64,000 nt of DNA from Verrucomicrobiota bacterium (GTDB lineage Bacteria > Verrucomicrobiota > Verrucomicrobiia > Opitutales > UBA953), in contig JAURFU010000004.1 in NCBI GenBank assembly GCA_030834165.1, positions 1 through 64,000 on the forward strand, in the 5' to 3' direction. This document shows, piece by piece, positions 49,607 through 62,144 of the stretch (position 1 is the first letter of the stretch; the number at the start of each line of letters is the position of its first letter). Under the pieces are notes generated by a model. It searched no databases, had not been told where the DNA came from, and worked only from the letters and a program-made list of their open reading frames with translations. Made by a program: the position numbers and the translations under genes.

Positions 49607-52084
49607 TTATTCGTAGGTCAGCTGCGCAGAAAGGACGGCGTCCTGGGCGCTCACCATGCGGACCCAGTAGGCGTTGATCCATTCGGGGATGGCATGCTCG
49701 ACCGGCGAGCCGGGCGTGACCGTGAAGTCTTGGTAGTCCGAGAAGCGCCCGTCGCCCGCGACGTCGAGCTGGACGGTGACCCGCACCGGTTCGCGGCCAT
49801 GGTTGGTCAGGGTGAGGCTCTTCTTGTCGTAGCCGGTCATGAGATAAGGATCGGAGGGAGCGCCCTTCTGGACGGCGGTGTTCGCCCAAGGGCCGCCATG
49901 GCCGCGCGGCTTGCCCAGCTTCCACAGGTCATCGGCGGCGCCGACCCACACGGCGGCCTTGCCGTCGTCGGAGCGGATGACGTGGCGATCGTCCTTGGCG
50001 GCTTCGGGCGAGACGCCGCTGAGCACGAGCAGTCCGCGGTAGGAGCAGTAGTCATGCACGGCGGCGTCGCTCGTGGCGATCGGACGCATGCGGATGGCAC
50101 CCTTGGCGTTGAGCGCCGGGAGTTCGTAGAAGGTGCCGTGCGCCTGGAGCATGTCGCGCTCCGTGCAGACTTCGCGGGCCTTGCGCAACGCCGAGCGGCC
50201 GAGCAGGCCGTCGTGCGCCGCGGAGGGCGAACGCGGCAGGCGCCAGCGGACGCCGCTCTCCTCGAAGATGACCGAGGCCGCGTCGGCGGTGACGATGCCC
50301 TGCGGGATGGCCGTGTTCTTGCGGACGAAGTCGGCGGCTTTCTGGTCGGCCATCTTCGTCAGCTTGAGGTCGGCGGAGAGCTCATAGGCTTCGCCGACCG
50401 AGGTCTGGTCGGTCGTGAGGGTCGCGGCGAGCACGGAGAGCGTGCGGAGGTTCGCTCCGCGCGTCAGCAGGAACGCGCCTTGCGAGGTGGCGTCGCCGGC
50501 CTTGCTGAGTCCTTTGAAGAGTCCGTCGCGCTCGACGCCGCGCTTGTCCTCGGCGGCGTATTGGAAGGTGACGCTCGCCTTGGCGACGTCGCGGTCGGCT
50601 TTCGCGCGGATCCAAGCGCCGGTGACGGTGGCGGGAATTTCGACCCACTGCGTGGCTTCGTCAGCCTTGAGCGCGACTTCGCGCCAGGTCTTCCACCGGC
50701 CGTCGCCGAGGGCGTCGATCTCCAGCGTGAAGGTCGTGGCCGTCGAACCGTCGTGCTGCACCAGCACCGCACGCTTGGCGAAACCGGCGAGGAGGAAAGG
50801 GTCTGAGGCCTCTCCGGCTTTCACGGGTTCATCGACCCAGACGCTGCCGCGGCCGATCGCCGGGCCGAGCTTGTCCGGGGTGTCGAGCGACGTGAACCAG
50901 AGGTTGGACTGCGACTGGCCGGGGCCGGCGAGGGCGCCTTTGGCGGGCCGCTTGTTGAGGAACTCGGACTTGGCGGTGTCGTCACAGCCGAAGACGAGGC
51001 GACCCTGCCAGGGCGTGAAGTCGCCGATGACCTTGAGGTAGGCGGAGCGCGGCGCGATGCCGGCGGACTGCTTGGATGAGAAGTTCGCGGGGAACTTCCA
51101 GAAGAGCCCGTGCATGGTCATCAGGCGCGAGCCTTCTTCGCCGATGTCGCGGATGCGCGGCCATTCGGTGTTCCAGCCGTGCGCGCCGTCGTAGGAGTGG
51201 CTGCCTTTGGGCAGGCGGTAGCTCGTCCACCTGCCGTCCTCCATCACCATGAGGATGACCGAGCGGAAATCCCAGCCGACGGTCCAGATCGGATCCTTGG
51301 CCGGGTCGGCGTTGCCGGTCAGGCCGCCGGGTCCGGTGACTTCGGTGAACTGGTTGCGGCGGATGAGCGTCCAGTTGCCTTCGCCGTTGAAGGAGCCGAG
51401 CGCGCCGCTCGTGATCGTCGGGTCGACGAGCGCCTGGGCGCTCTGCTCGCCGTTGTTCGCGATGATGACCTGGCCTTGGCCGGAGTAGAGTCCCTTGCCG
51501 TGGTAGCCGGGCAGCGTCGACGTGATCGTCGCGGGGCTGGCTTCGGCGGTCTGGCCGGGCTTGGGCTTGTTCTTGATCTCCTTGATCAGGCCTTTGACCG
51601 CGAGGGTGCGGACGTCCACTTCGTAGAGGCCGTCTTCCATCGTGGCGAAGTAGACCTTGTTGGCCGGGTCCGTGAGGTGGCGGGCGTTGCCGGTGTGGCG
51701 GCCGGGCATGAGCTTCGGCGGGACGACGCGCACCTCGCGGTCGGCGCCGATGAAGTAAGGCCCGATGATCAGCTGGTTCGATTCCTTGTGGATCATGCGG
51801 TTCGCGGGCGTGCCGCCGACGCTTTCCGGGCGGACGATCTGCCGCAGGTCCGGCGTGAACTCGTACAGCTTGTCGCTCGAGCCGTAAGGCAGGTGCGGGC
51901 CGTAGGTGATGACCCACAGGCGGTCGGCCCAAGGCACGACGGCGCCGGTGCCGCATTCGCCTTCGTTGTTGAAGTAGGCGAGCTCGGGGTAGATGCCGGA
52001 CCATTCCTGCGGCGCGGCGGTGCTGAGGGACGTGGACGCGGCCAACGCGAGCGCGGCGAACGTGCGGAACGAGAACGGGTTCAT
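49607..52084 (-). CDS. Large exported protein, 825 aa, with a propeller-like N-terminal part and two internal ~95-aa repeats
   Basis: Signal peptide MNPFSFRTFAALALAASTSLSTAAPQ; repeats ASDPFLLAGFAKRAVLVQHDG... and PSDPYLMTGYDKKSLTLTNHG... Confidence 0.65.
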   Translation of the reverse strand: MNPFSFRTFAALALAASTSLSTAAPQEWSGIYPELAYFNNEGECGTGAVVPWADRLWVITYGPHLPYGSSDKLYEFTPDLRQIVRPESVGGTPANRMIHKESNQLIIGPYFIGADREVRVVPPKLMPGRHTGNARHLTDPANKVYFATMEDGLYEVDVRTLAVKGLIKEIKNKPKPGQTAEASPATITSTLPGYHGKGLYSGQGQVIIANNGEQSAQALVDPTITSGALGSFNGEGNWTLIRRNQFTEVTGPGGLTGNADPAKDPIWTVGWDFRSVILMVMEDGRWTSYRLPKGSHSYDGAHGWNTEWPRIRDIGEEGSRLMTMHGLFWKFPANFSSKQSAGIAPRSAYLKVIGDFTPWQGRLVFGCDDTAKSEFLNKRPAKGALAGPGQSQSNLWFTSLDTPDKLGPAIGRGSVWVDEPVKAGEASDPFLLAGFAKRAVLVQHDGSTATTFTLEIDALGDGRWKTWREVALKADEATQWVEIPATVTGAWIRAKADRDVAKASVTFQYAAEDKRGVERDGLFKGLSKAGDATSQGAFLLTRGANLRTLSVLAATLTTDQTSVGEAYELSADLKLTKMADQKAADFVRKNTAIPQGIVTADAASVIFEESGVRWRLPRSPSAAHDGLLGRSALRKAREVCTERDMLQAHGTFYELPALNAKGAIRMRPIATSDAAVHDYCSYRGLLVLSGVSPEAAKDDRHVIRSDDGKAAVWVGAADDLWKLGKPRGHGGPWANTAVQKGAPSDPYLMTGYDKKSLTLTNHGREPVRVTVQLDVAGDGRFSDYQDFTVTPGSPVEHAIPEWINAYWVRMVSAQDAVLSAQLTYE

Positions 52085-52120
52085 GAGCGGACTTTTTCCG
52101 CCTGCGCACGGCTGGCAAGG

Positions 52121-53755
52121 TCAGGTTAAGATACGAAGCAAAAAGGCGGCCAGTCCCCAGCCGACCAGGACCGCCGTAGGCACGCCGAGCAGCCGACCCA
52201 GGCTTTTCGTCTGAGCCTGCGAGAGGAAAACGGCCGCCAGCAGAGCGCTTCCCGCCGGGCCTAGCCATCGATGCGGCAGGGTGAGCTCGAGGTTGATGAC
52301 CGGAACCAGCGCGCAGGCCTGGGCGATCCAAGTCATCGCGTGTAACCATGCCCCCGCGAGGCCGTTGAGCCAGCTCGCGGGCGTCACGAGCCAGTCGCTC
52401 GCGCCGCAGGCGATGGAAGCCATCCCGAGCATGAGGGGAATCTCCGAGAGCGGTACGAGCACGAGGTTGACGAGGACTCCGCCCCAGCTCGCCCGCCCGA
52501 AATGTCCGAGGGTCAGGGGCGCGCCGGCGAGCGTGGCCGCGAGCGAGACGCAGAGCCCGCCAAGCAGGAACTTCCGCGCGCGCCAGCGGAGCCGTTGCGT
52601 CGCGGTCTGCGCGGCGACCGGCGTGAGGCGTTCCTCCTCGGTGGGACGGCCGCAGAGTTCCGCGGCCGGGCCGCCCGCGACGATGATGCCGAGCACCGCC
52701 GCATAGCTGAGCTGGAAGCCGGCGTCGGCGCAGGCTTCGGGTGAGAGGAGGAGCGTGACGGCGCACGCGAGCGCCAGCGACTGCAAGGCGGGCGTGTCTC
52801 GCTCGCCCACGCGGCCGCCCCAGAGGAACGCCGCCATGATCCACGCGCGGACGGACGAAGGCGATGCGCCGGTCACCTGCACGTAAAGCCAGAGCAGGAC
52901 GAGGACGGCCACGCCGGCCGGCACTTCGGGCAGGCGAGCGCGACGTGCGAGCCAAAGCAGGGCCGCCGCCATGCCGGCGATGTGCAGGCCGCTGATCGCG
53001 AAGAGATGCAGCGTGCCCGTCGCCGCGAAGGCCTCCTTGGCTTCGGCCGGCAGCAGCGCGGTCCGCCCCAGCATCGTCGCGGCGAGCAGCGCGCCGCCGT
53101 CGGGGTCGGGCCAAGGCATGTGGCGCAGCCATGCGTCCAGACGTCGTTGCTGCCGCTGTCGCCAGACCGCGAAGCGCGAGGCCGGCGCGAGTTCGCCGAG
53201 CACGCGGCCGCCGCGCAGCTTCAAGGTCGCGCCCTGCGAACGCAGCCAGGCGTCGTAGCCGGACGCTTCCGAAGGGAGCGCGCTCAGCCCGCCGGCGACC
53301 ATCAGTTCGGCGCCTTCGGCCGGACACTCGCCGCGCGCGGAGAGCGCCAGGCGTCGCCGGAAGAACGGACCGTCGCGGTCGGTGATCCAGCCGAGGCCGG
53401 ACCAGCCGTCGCCTTCCGCGCGTGGCGCGGCGCGTTCGATCATCACCGGCAGTTCGACGAAAGGTCGGCGGACGACGACGGCTTCCTGCGGCGGCGTCCG
53501 AAGGTGATGCCAGGCGGCGCCGAGGGTCGTTCCCGCGACGACGAGCAGGACGCCGGAGAGGAACGCACGGCGTCGGCTCGTCCAGGCGAAGACGGAGGCT
53601 AGGAATCCGCAGAGCAGCCAAGGACCTGGGTCCAAGCCGAACCAGGCGTCGGCCGAACAGCCGAGCAGGAGGGGTAGGGCGAGCCAGAGCGCCGGACAGT
53701 GTCCGAACCGATCGGGGGTCAGGGAGTCTTGCTCCAGGGGGTCGGGCCTTGCCAT
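52121..53755 (-). CDS. ComEC/Rec2-type competence membrane protein lacking a metallo-beta-lactamase domain
   Basis: LFAISGLHIAGMAAALLWLARRA and PSSVRAWIMAAFLWGGR motifs; ends after TM helices; start trimmed to ATG 53755. Confidence 0.85.
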   Translation of the reverse strand: MARPDPLEQDSLTPDRFGHCPALWLALPLLLGCSADAWFGLDPGPWLLCGFLASVFAWTSRRRAFLSGVLLVVAGTTLGAAWHHLRTPPQEAVVVRRPFVELPVMIERAAPRAEGDGWSGLGWITDRDGPFFRRRLALSARGECPAEGAELMVAGGLSALPSEASGYDAWLRSQGATLKLRGGRVLGELAPASRFAVWRQRQQRRLDAWLRHMPWPDPDGGALLAATMLGRTALLPAEAKEAFAATGTLHLFAISGLHIAGMAAALLWLARRARLPEVPAGVAVLVLLWLYVQVTGASPSSVRAWIMAAFLWGGRVGERDTPALQSLALACAVTLLLSPEACADAGFQLSYAAVLGIIVAGGPAAELCGRPTEEERLTPVAAQTATQRLRWRARKFLLGGLCVSLAATLAGAPLTLGHFGRASWGGVLVNLVLVPLSEIPLMLGMASIACGASDWLVTPASWLNGLAGAWLHAMTWIAQACALVPVINLELTLPHRWLGPAGSALLAAVFLSQAQTKSLGRLLGVPTAVLVGWGLAAFLLRILT

Positions 53756-54255
53756 GGACGGAGGCCATGGTCGCCGATGGACAGGGCGTGGACCTCCGCG
53801 GCGAGCGAACCCCAGGCGGGGTGCTTGGCGAGGGCCGGGTCCTGAAGCAGATTCCTTAGGGGTAAGATGACAAACCCACGGGAAGACCACCTAGGGTGGG
53901 GCAGGGTGACGGTCGGGCTTTCCCAGGATCCTCCTTCATAGAAGAGCAGGTCGATGTCCAAGGTCCGGGGGCCGTTGCGATTCGCGGTCCTCTCTCGACC
54001 CAATTTTCGCTCGATTTCTAGGGTTTCTGCGAGGAGTTCGTCGGGATTTATATCACAAACTATTGCCATACAAAGGTTTAAGAAATTAGGCTGGTCGGCA
54101 TAGCCTATGGGGTCGGAATCGACGGCCTGGGAAACGGCCAAAACCTTCACCCCCGGGAGTTTTCCGATGCGCGTGATGGCTTGGGCGAGGAGGTCGGTAC
54201 GTTCCCCTAGGTTGCTGCCCAGGCCGAGGATATAGTGGCGGGGGGTCCTGCTCAC
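53719..54255 (-). CDS. folK: 2-amino-4-hydroxy-6-hydroxymethyldihydropteridine pyrophosphokinase
   Basis: 178 aa; LGLGSNLGERTDLLAQAI, GRERTANRNGPRTLDIDLLFY, LPHPRWSSRGFVILPL. Confidence 0.95.
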   Translation of the reverse strand: MSRTPRHYILGLGSNLGERTDLLAQAITRIGKLPGVKVLAVSQAVDSDPIGYADQPNFLNLCMAIVCDINPDELLAETLEIERKLGRERTANRNGPRTLDIDLLFYEGGSWESPTVTLPHPRWSSRGFVILPLRNLLQDPALAKHPAWGSLAAEVHALSIGDHGLRPWQGPTPWSKTP

Positions 54256-54614
54256 GCTCGCTCGCGCCGGATCTTGACTGAAATCGCGTCAAACTCGGCC
54301 GCCACGGGGGCGAAGGGCTTGTTCACCTCGACGGTGACGGCCTTGACCACGTTAAAAGTGCCCAAAATACGCGCGGCGATCTGCTGGGCCAAGGTCTCGA
54401 TGAGGTAGACCGGCTGGCCGGTCAGCTGCGCTTCGACGGTCCGGATGACTTCGGCATAATTGACCGTGAGTTTGAGGTCGTCCGTGGCGGCGGCCGGACG
54501 GGTGTCGACTTCGAGGTCGACGGAGACGGTGAACCGCTGTCCGAGGCGTTTCTCCTCGGGCAGGGCGCCATGGTGTCCGAAGGACTTGATGCCGGCGATC
54601 CTGATGATGTCCAC
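54252..54614 (-). CDS. folB: Dihydroneopterin aldolase
   Basis: IIRIAGIKSFGHHGALPEEKRLGQRFTVSVDLEVD, TVNYAEVIRTV, LIETLAQQIAARIL; GTG start 54614 proposed. Confidence 0.9.
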   Translation of the reverse strand: MDIIRIAGIKSFGHHGALPEEKRLGQRFTVSVDLEVDTRPAAATDDLKLTVNYAEVIRTVEAQLTGQPVYLIETLAQQIAARILGTFNVVKAVTVEVNKPFAPVAAEFDAISVKIRRERA

Positions 54615-54733
54615 GCCCCGATGAATGACCGCCCGGGACGACCCTGCAAGCGCCTTCCCGCGCGGCGCCCGCAATTGTTAGAACTCCCCACTTGACCATC
54701 CTTCCAGCGGTCGCTGACAGTCCGCGGAACACT

Positions 54734-57976
<3,243 letters not shown>

Positions 57977-57998
57977 ATCGGGTAGGAACTGCTTTCCC

Positions 57999-58742
57999 AT
58001 GAAATACCCCGTCCTCGCCGCGCTGGCCGTCGCCGTCGCGTCCCTCCATGCCGCCGACGCGCCCAAGCCCGCCGTCGACGCCCCCACTCCTCCCCCCGCA
58101 CCCAAAGTGAAGACCCTCACCCCTGAACAGGCCAAACAGGCTTGGACCATGCTCGGCTACTCCATCGCCAGCCAGTCCCCCATGCCGCAAGTGAACTCGC
58201 AGCTCGAGCTCACCGACGACGAGATCGAACTCTTCCTCGTCGGCGTGCGCCAAGCCATGCGCGGCGAGAAGCCGAAGTTCGATCCCGCCGAGCTCGGCGA
58301 CGGCGCCGACGCCATGTTCCAGGAGCGTGTCAACGCCAAGGCCGGCAAGTGGGGCAGGCAGAACGACGAGTTCCTCGCCAAGATCGACGCCGACAAGTCG
58401 GTGACGAAGACCGCCTCCGGCCTCCGTTACAAGATCCTCGCCGCGGGTTCCGACGTGAAGCCCACCGCGGCCTCCACCGTGAAGTGCCGCTACGAAGGCA
58501 AGCTCGTCGACGGCAAGGTCTTCGATTCGACCAAGAACCGTAACAATGAGCCTTCGGAGTTCCCCCTCAGCGGCGTCATTCCCGCCTGGACCGAAGGCGT
58601 GCAGCTCATCGGCGTCGGCGGCAAAATCGTCCTCTATTGCCCGTCCGCCCTCGCTTACGGCGATCAGGGCCAGGGCCCGATCCCCGGCAAGTCCGTCCTC
58701 GAATTCGAGGTCGAACTCGTCGAGATCGCCAAGGGTAAGTAA
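57999..58742 (+). CDS. FKBP-type peptidyl-prolyl cis-trans isomerase, exported
   Basis: 247 aa; signal peptide; KTASGLRYKILAAG, YEGKLVDGKVFDST, VIPAWTEGVQLIGVGGKIVLYCPSALAYGDQG. Confidence 0.93.
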   Translation: MKYPVLAALAVAVASLHAADAPKPAVDAPTPPPAPKVKTLTPEQAKQAWTMLGYSIASQSPMPQVNSQLELTDDEIELFLVGVRQAMRGEKPKFDPAELGDGADAMFQERVNAKAGKWGRQNDEFLAKIDADKSVTKTASGLRYKILAAGSDVKPTAASTVKCRYEGKLVDGKVFDSTKNRNNEPSEFPLSGVIPAWTEGVQLIGVGGKIVLYCPSALAYGDQGQGPIPGKSVLEFEVELVEIAKGK

Positions 58743-58765
58743 GTTGCGACGCGGCTTTCTCGCAC

Positions 58766-58792
58766 GGCGCGCCTATCGGCGCGCCTTTTTTT
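58766..58792 (+). terminator. Rho-independent terminator
   Basis: GGCGCGCC-TATC-GGCGCGCC then TTTTTTT. Confidence 0.92.
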
Positions 58793-58814
58793 ACGCTGGA
58801 ACAAAGTCCGTGAC

Positions 58815-60389
58815 ATGAGGTACTTACCCTCACTGATGCGGTCTGCGCTCTCCATGGCCTTACTGTCGGCGGCCGCCTTGGCCGTCGCCGGTCCGGCTGC
58901 GCCCGCTTCCTCGGCCCCGCTCACCCTCCGCCAGGCGGTGGACCGGACCCTCGAGCACAACCTCGGACTGGCCGTCACGCGCCTCGACGCCTGGCGCGCC
59001 CTCGACGCCGTCGACGTCTCAGCCTCGGTCTTCGACCCGACGTTCGCCTGGACCAATCGTCTCAGCGGCGGCCGGACCCCGGCCGACATCCTCAACGGCG
59101 ACCCGGCCGGCCGCATCCACGACTCGGACCTGAGCCTGAGCCAACGCTTCACCTGGGGTGGCACGCTCTCGCTGGGCACCGGGCTGACGCGCACCTGGGC
59201 AGACTCCGGCTCCGTCGGGCTGGCCTCCTCGTACGACCTCGGGACGAACATCGCCTACACGCAGCCGTTGCTCGCCGGCGGCTGGCGGGCCGTCAACCTC
59301 ACGCCGCTCATCACCGCGCGGCAGGCCGCCTTGCGCAGCCGCCTCTCCCTGCGGGCCGCCGCGCTCGACCTGATCCGCGACGCCGAGGTAGGGTATTGGT
59401 CGCTCGCCTCCGCCCGCGCGCTCGTCGCCTTCCGCGAGACCAGCCTCCGCTCCGCCAGCTCGCTGCTCGAGCAGATCCGCGCGCGCCGTTCCCTCGGCGA
59501 CGCGACGATCCTCGAGGAGCTCCAGGCCGAAGCCGACGTCGCCGCCCAGCGCGTCGGCGTCCTGAACGCCCGGCAGGCCCTCGACAACGCCGAGATGAGC
59601 CTGCGCCGCCTGCTCGGCCAAGGCACCGCCGACGACGTCGCGCAGCCGCTCGCGGTGGAGACCTTGCCGACGACGCCTGTCCCGGCGGCCGCGCCGTTCG
59701 CCCCGTGGATCCGCGTCGTCGCGGATTTCGACTTCGCGACCGAGATCCAGCGCGCGAACATCGTCCAGGCCGAGGCCCTCGTCGCCCAGGCCGAACAGAA
59801 CGACCAGGCCAGCCTCAACCTTTCCGTCGGCGCCGGCCGCTACGGCGAAGCCGGCGGCGCCGGGGCGGGCGTCTCGGGCGGCCTCGACAACTACCGTCGC
59901 CAGGCGGGCTGGACGAACTTCGCCGAGCTCCGCCTTTCCTTCCCGCTCGGCTTCCGCGAGGCCGAGGCGAACCTGCGCGCCGCCTCCCGCGCCCGCCGGC
60001 AGGCCGAGCTCCGCCTCGCCGACGTCCGACAGTCCCTCGTGTTCTCCGCCCGCGCTACCTGGCGCGACCTCGAGGCCGCGCGCGCCCGGGTCGAGGCGGC
60101 CACCTCCGCCCTGGAGCTCCAGCGACAGTCCTACGAAGGCGAGCGCGCCCGATACGCCGCCGGTCAGTCCGACCTGCCGCGCGTGCTGCAGGCGCAGGCT
60201 TCCCTCGACGTCGCGCAGCTCGCCTGGGTGCAGGCCCACCTCGACGCCCGTTCCGCCTCCGCCCGGGTGGCCCGGCTCGACGGCTCCATCCTTTCCCGCC
60301 ATGGTTTCACCATGGACGCCGTCGAACTCAAGGTCGCCGGCGGCCTCGGCGAGACCGACCCGTTGCCTCCTCTGACCACCACCCCATGA
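58815..60389 (+). CDS. TolC-like outer membrane efflux protein
   Basis: 524 aa; signal peptide; APLTLRQAVDRTLEHNLGL; OEP repeat architecture. Confidence 0.9.
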   Translation: MRYLPSLMRSALSMALLSAAALAVAGPAAPASSAPLTLRQAVDRTLEHNLGLAVTRLDAWRALDAVDVSASVFDPTFAWTNRLSGGRTPADILNGDPAGRIHDSDLSLSQRFTWGGTLSLGTGLTRTWADSGSVGLASSYDLGTNIAYTQPLLAGGWRAVNLTPLITARQAALRSRLSLRAAALDLIRDAEVGYWSLASARALVAFRETSLRSASSLLEQIRARRSLGDATILEELQAEADVAAQRVGVLNARQALDNAEMSLRRLLGQGTADDVAQPLAVETLPTTPVPAAAPFAPWIRVVADFDFATEIQRANIVQAEALVAQAEQNDQASLNLSVGAGRYGEAGGAGAGVSGGLDNYRRQAGWTNFAELRLSFPLGFREAEANLRAASRARRQAELRLADVRQSLVFSARATWRDLEAARARVEAATSALELQRQSYEGERARYAAGQSDLPRVLQAQASLDVAQLAWVQAHLDARSASARVARLDGSILSRHGFTMDAVELKVAGGLGETDPLPPLTTTP

Positions 60390-61456
60390 AGTTCCTCAAG
60401 CCTCTCCTCCTCGCCGTGGTCGTCGGCGGCCTCGCCTATGCTTTCTGGCCCGCGAAGAAGCCCGTCCGCACGGGCGCGTCGTCCAACGAGGCCCGGGCCG
60501 AGAAGCGCGACATCCGCGAGACGGTCGAGGCGGCGGGCTTCGTCCGGGCGGTCATCTACAGCTCCATCCGCGCCCAGGTCAGCGGCCCCATCCTCAAGCT
60601 GCATGTCCAGACCGGCGACATGGTGAAGAAGGACCAGGTCCTGGTCGAACTCGACCCTGTCCTCGCCAACGCCGACGAAGAGCAGGCCCGACGCTCCGTC
60701 CAGCTGCAGACCTTCACGTTGGAGCGGCTCGAGCGCGACCTCCGTCGCGTCGAGGTGCTCGTCAAGAACGGCTTCGTCTCCGAACGCGAGGTGCTCGACC
60801 ATCGCACCGCCTATGAGGTCGCGAAGCTGCAGCGCGACATCGCCCAGGCCAAGCTCGACACCGCCGTCGAGATGGTGCGGCGCACGATCATCCGCGCCCC
60901 GCACGACGGGCAGGTCTCCGACTGCAACGTGCTCGAGGGCCAGATCGTCATCGGCGCCCAGTCGATCAACAACGGCACGCCCCTGATGACCGTCTCCGAC
61001 ACCTCGGTGCTGCGCGTCGACGTCAACCTGAACGAGTTCGCGGCCACCCGCGTCGAGCTGGGCAAGGACGCCGTCGTGACCTTCGATTCCATCCCCGGGC
61101 TGCGCAAGCAGGGTAAGATCACGTTCATGACGCCGTTCGGCACCGCGGACCTCAAGGTCCCCGATCTACGCGTCTTCCCGACCCAGGTCTCCTTCCCGGC
61201 CGGCGACGGCGTGCGGCCCGGGATCAGCGGCAACGTCACGGTCACCGTCGACAGCGTCAAGGGCTGCGTCGCGGTGCCGGTGTCGGCCGTCTTCGTCGAC
61301 GGGGCCGACCGCGTGGTCTACGTCCGCGCCGCCGACGGCGAGTGGGAGGCCCGCAAGGTGAAGCTCGGCCTGAGCGACGCCAGCTGGACCCAGGTGCGCG
61401 AGGGCGTCGCGCTCGGCGACGTGGTGAGCCTCGTCCGCCCCGCCCAGTCGCGCTGA
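60386..61456 (+). CDS. MacA/HlyD-type periplasmic adaptor
   Basis: N-terminal TM; VSGPILKLHVQTGDMVKKDQVLVELD, IIRAPHDGQVSDCNVLEGQIV; start trimmed to ATG 60386. Confidence 0.92.
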   Translation: MKFLKPLLLAVVVGGLAYAFWPAKKPVRTGASSNEARAEKRDIRETVEAAGFVRAVIYSSIRAQVSGPILKLHVQTGDMVKKDQVLVELDPVLANADEEQARRSVQLQTFTLERLERDLRRVEVLVKNGFVSEREVLDHRTAYEVAKLQRDIAQAKLDTAVEMVRRTIIRAPHDGQVSDCNVLEGQIVIGAQSINNGTPLMTVSDTSVLRVDVNLNEFAATRVELGKDAVVTFDSIPGLRKQGKITFMTPFGTADLKVPDLRVFPTQVSFPAGDGVRPGISGNVTVTVDSVKGCVAVPVSAVFVDGADRVVYVRAADGEWEARKVKLGLSDASWTQVREGVALGDVVSLVRPAQSR

Positions 61457-61457
61457 G

Positions 61458-62144
61458 ATGCCGCCGCTCATCGCCATCCGCGGGCTCCGCAAGACCTACC
61501 GCATGGGCGATGAGAACGTCCATGCCCTCGACGGCGTGGACCTCGATTTCCAGAAAGGCGAGTTCGTCGCCATCCTCGGGCCTTCCGGCTCCGGCAAGTC
61601 GACGCTCATGCACATCCTCGGCTTCATGGACACGCCGAGCGAAGGCAGCATCGTCTTCGACGGCGAGGAGGTCGCCCGGCTGGACGCGGACCGCCGGGCC
61701 TGGTACCGGGCCCACCGCGTCGGCTTCGTCTTCCAGGCCTTCAACCTGCTGCCCCGCCTGACCATCGAGGAGAACGTGGCGCTGCCGTTGCTCTACCGCG
61801 ACGGCACCGATCCGGCGGCCAACCTGGCCGCGGCGCACGCCGCCCTCGAGCGCGTGGGGATGTCGCATCGGCTGGGCCATCGTCCGGGCCAGTTGTCCGG
61901 CGGCGAGCGCCAGCGCGTGGCCGTGGCCCGCGCGATCGTCGGCACGCCTTCCATCATCTTCGCCGACGAACCGACCGGCAACCTCGACGTGAAGAACGTC
62001 GACCGCGTGCTCGAGCTGCTCGGGTCGCTCATCAAGGAAGGCATCACCGTCGTGCTCGTCACGCACGACCTGTCCGTCGCCGAGAAGGCCCGCCGCGTCA
62101 TCTCGATGCGCGCCGGCCTCGTCCAGGAGGACCGCGTCCGATGA
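61458..62144 (+). CDS. MacB-type ABC transporter ATP-binding protein
   Basis: 228 aa; GPSGSGKST, LSGGERQRVAVARAI, IIFADEPTGNLD. Confidence 0.95.
   Translation: MPPLIAIRGLRKTYRMGDENVHALDGVDLDFQKGEFVAILGPSGSGKSTLMHILGFMDTPSEGSIVFDGEEVARLDADRRAWYRAHRVGFVFQAFNLLPRLTIEENVALPLLYRDGTDPAANLAAAHAALERVGMSHRLGHRPGQLSGGERQRVAVARAIVGTPSIIFADEPTGNLDVKNVDRVLELLGSLIKEGITVVLVTHDLSVAEKARRVISMRAGLVQEDRVR

Noticed and set aside
50982-53768. 928-aa minus-strand ORF overlapping ComEC and the 825-aa protein
   Set aside because: Different frame from both recognisable proteins; Arg/Pro-rich translation typical of an out-of-frame high-GC read.
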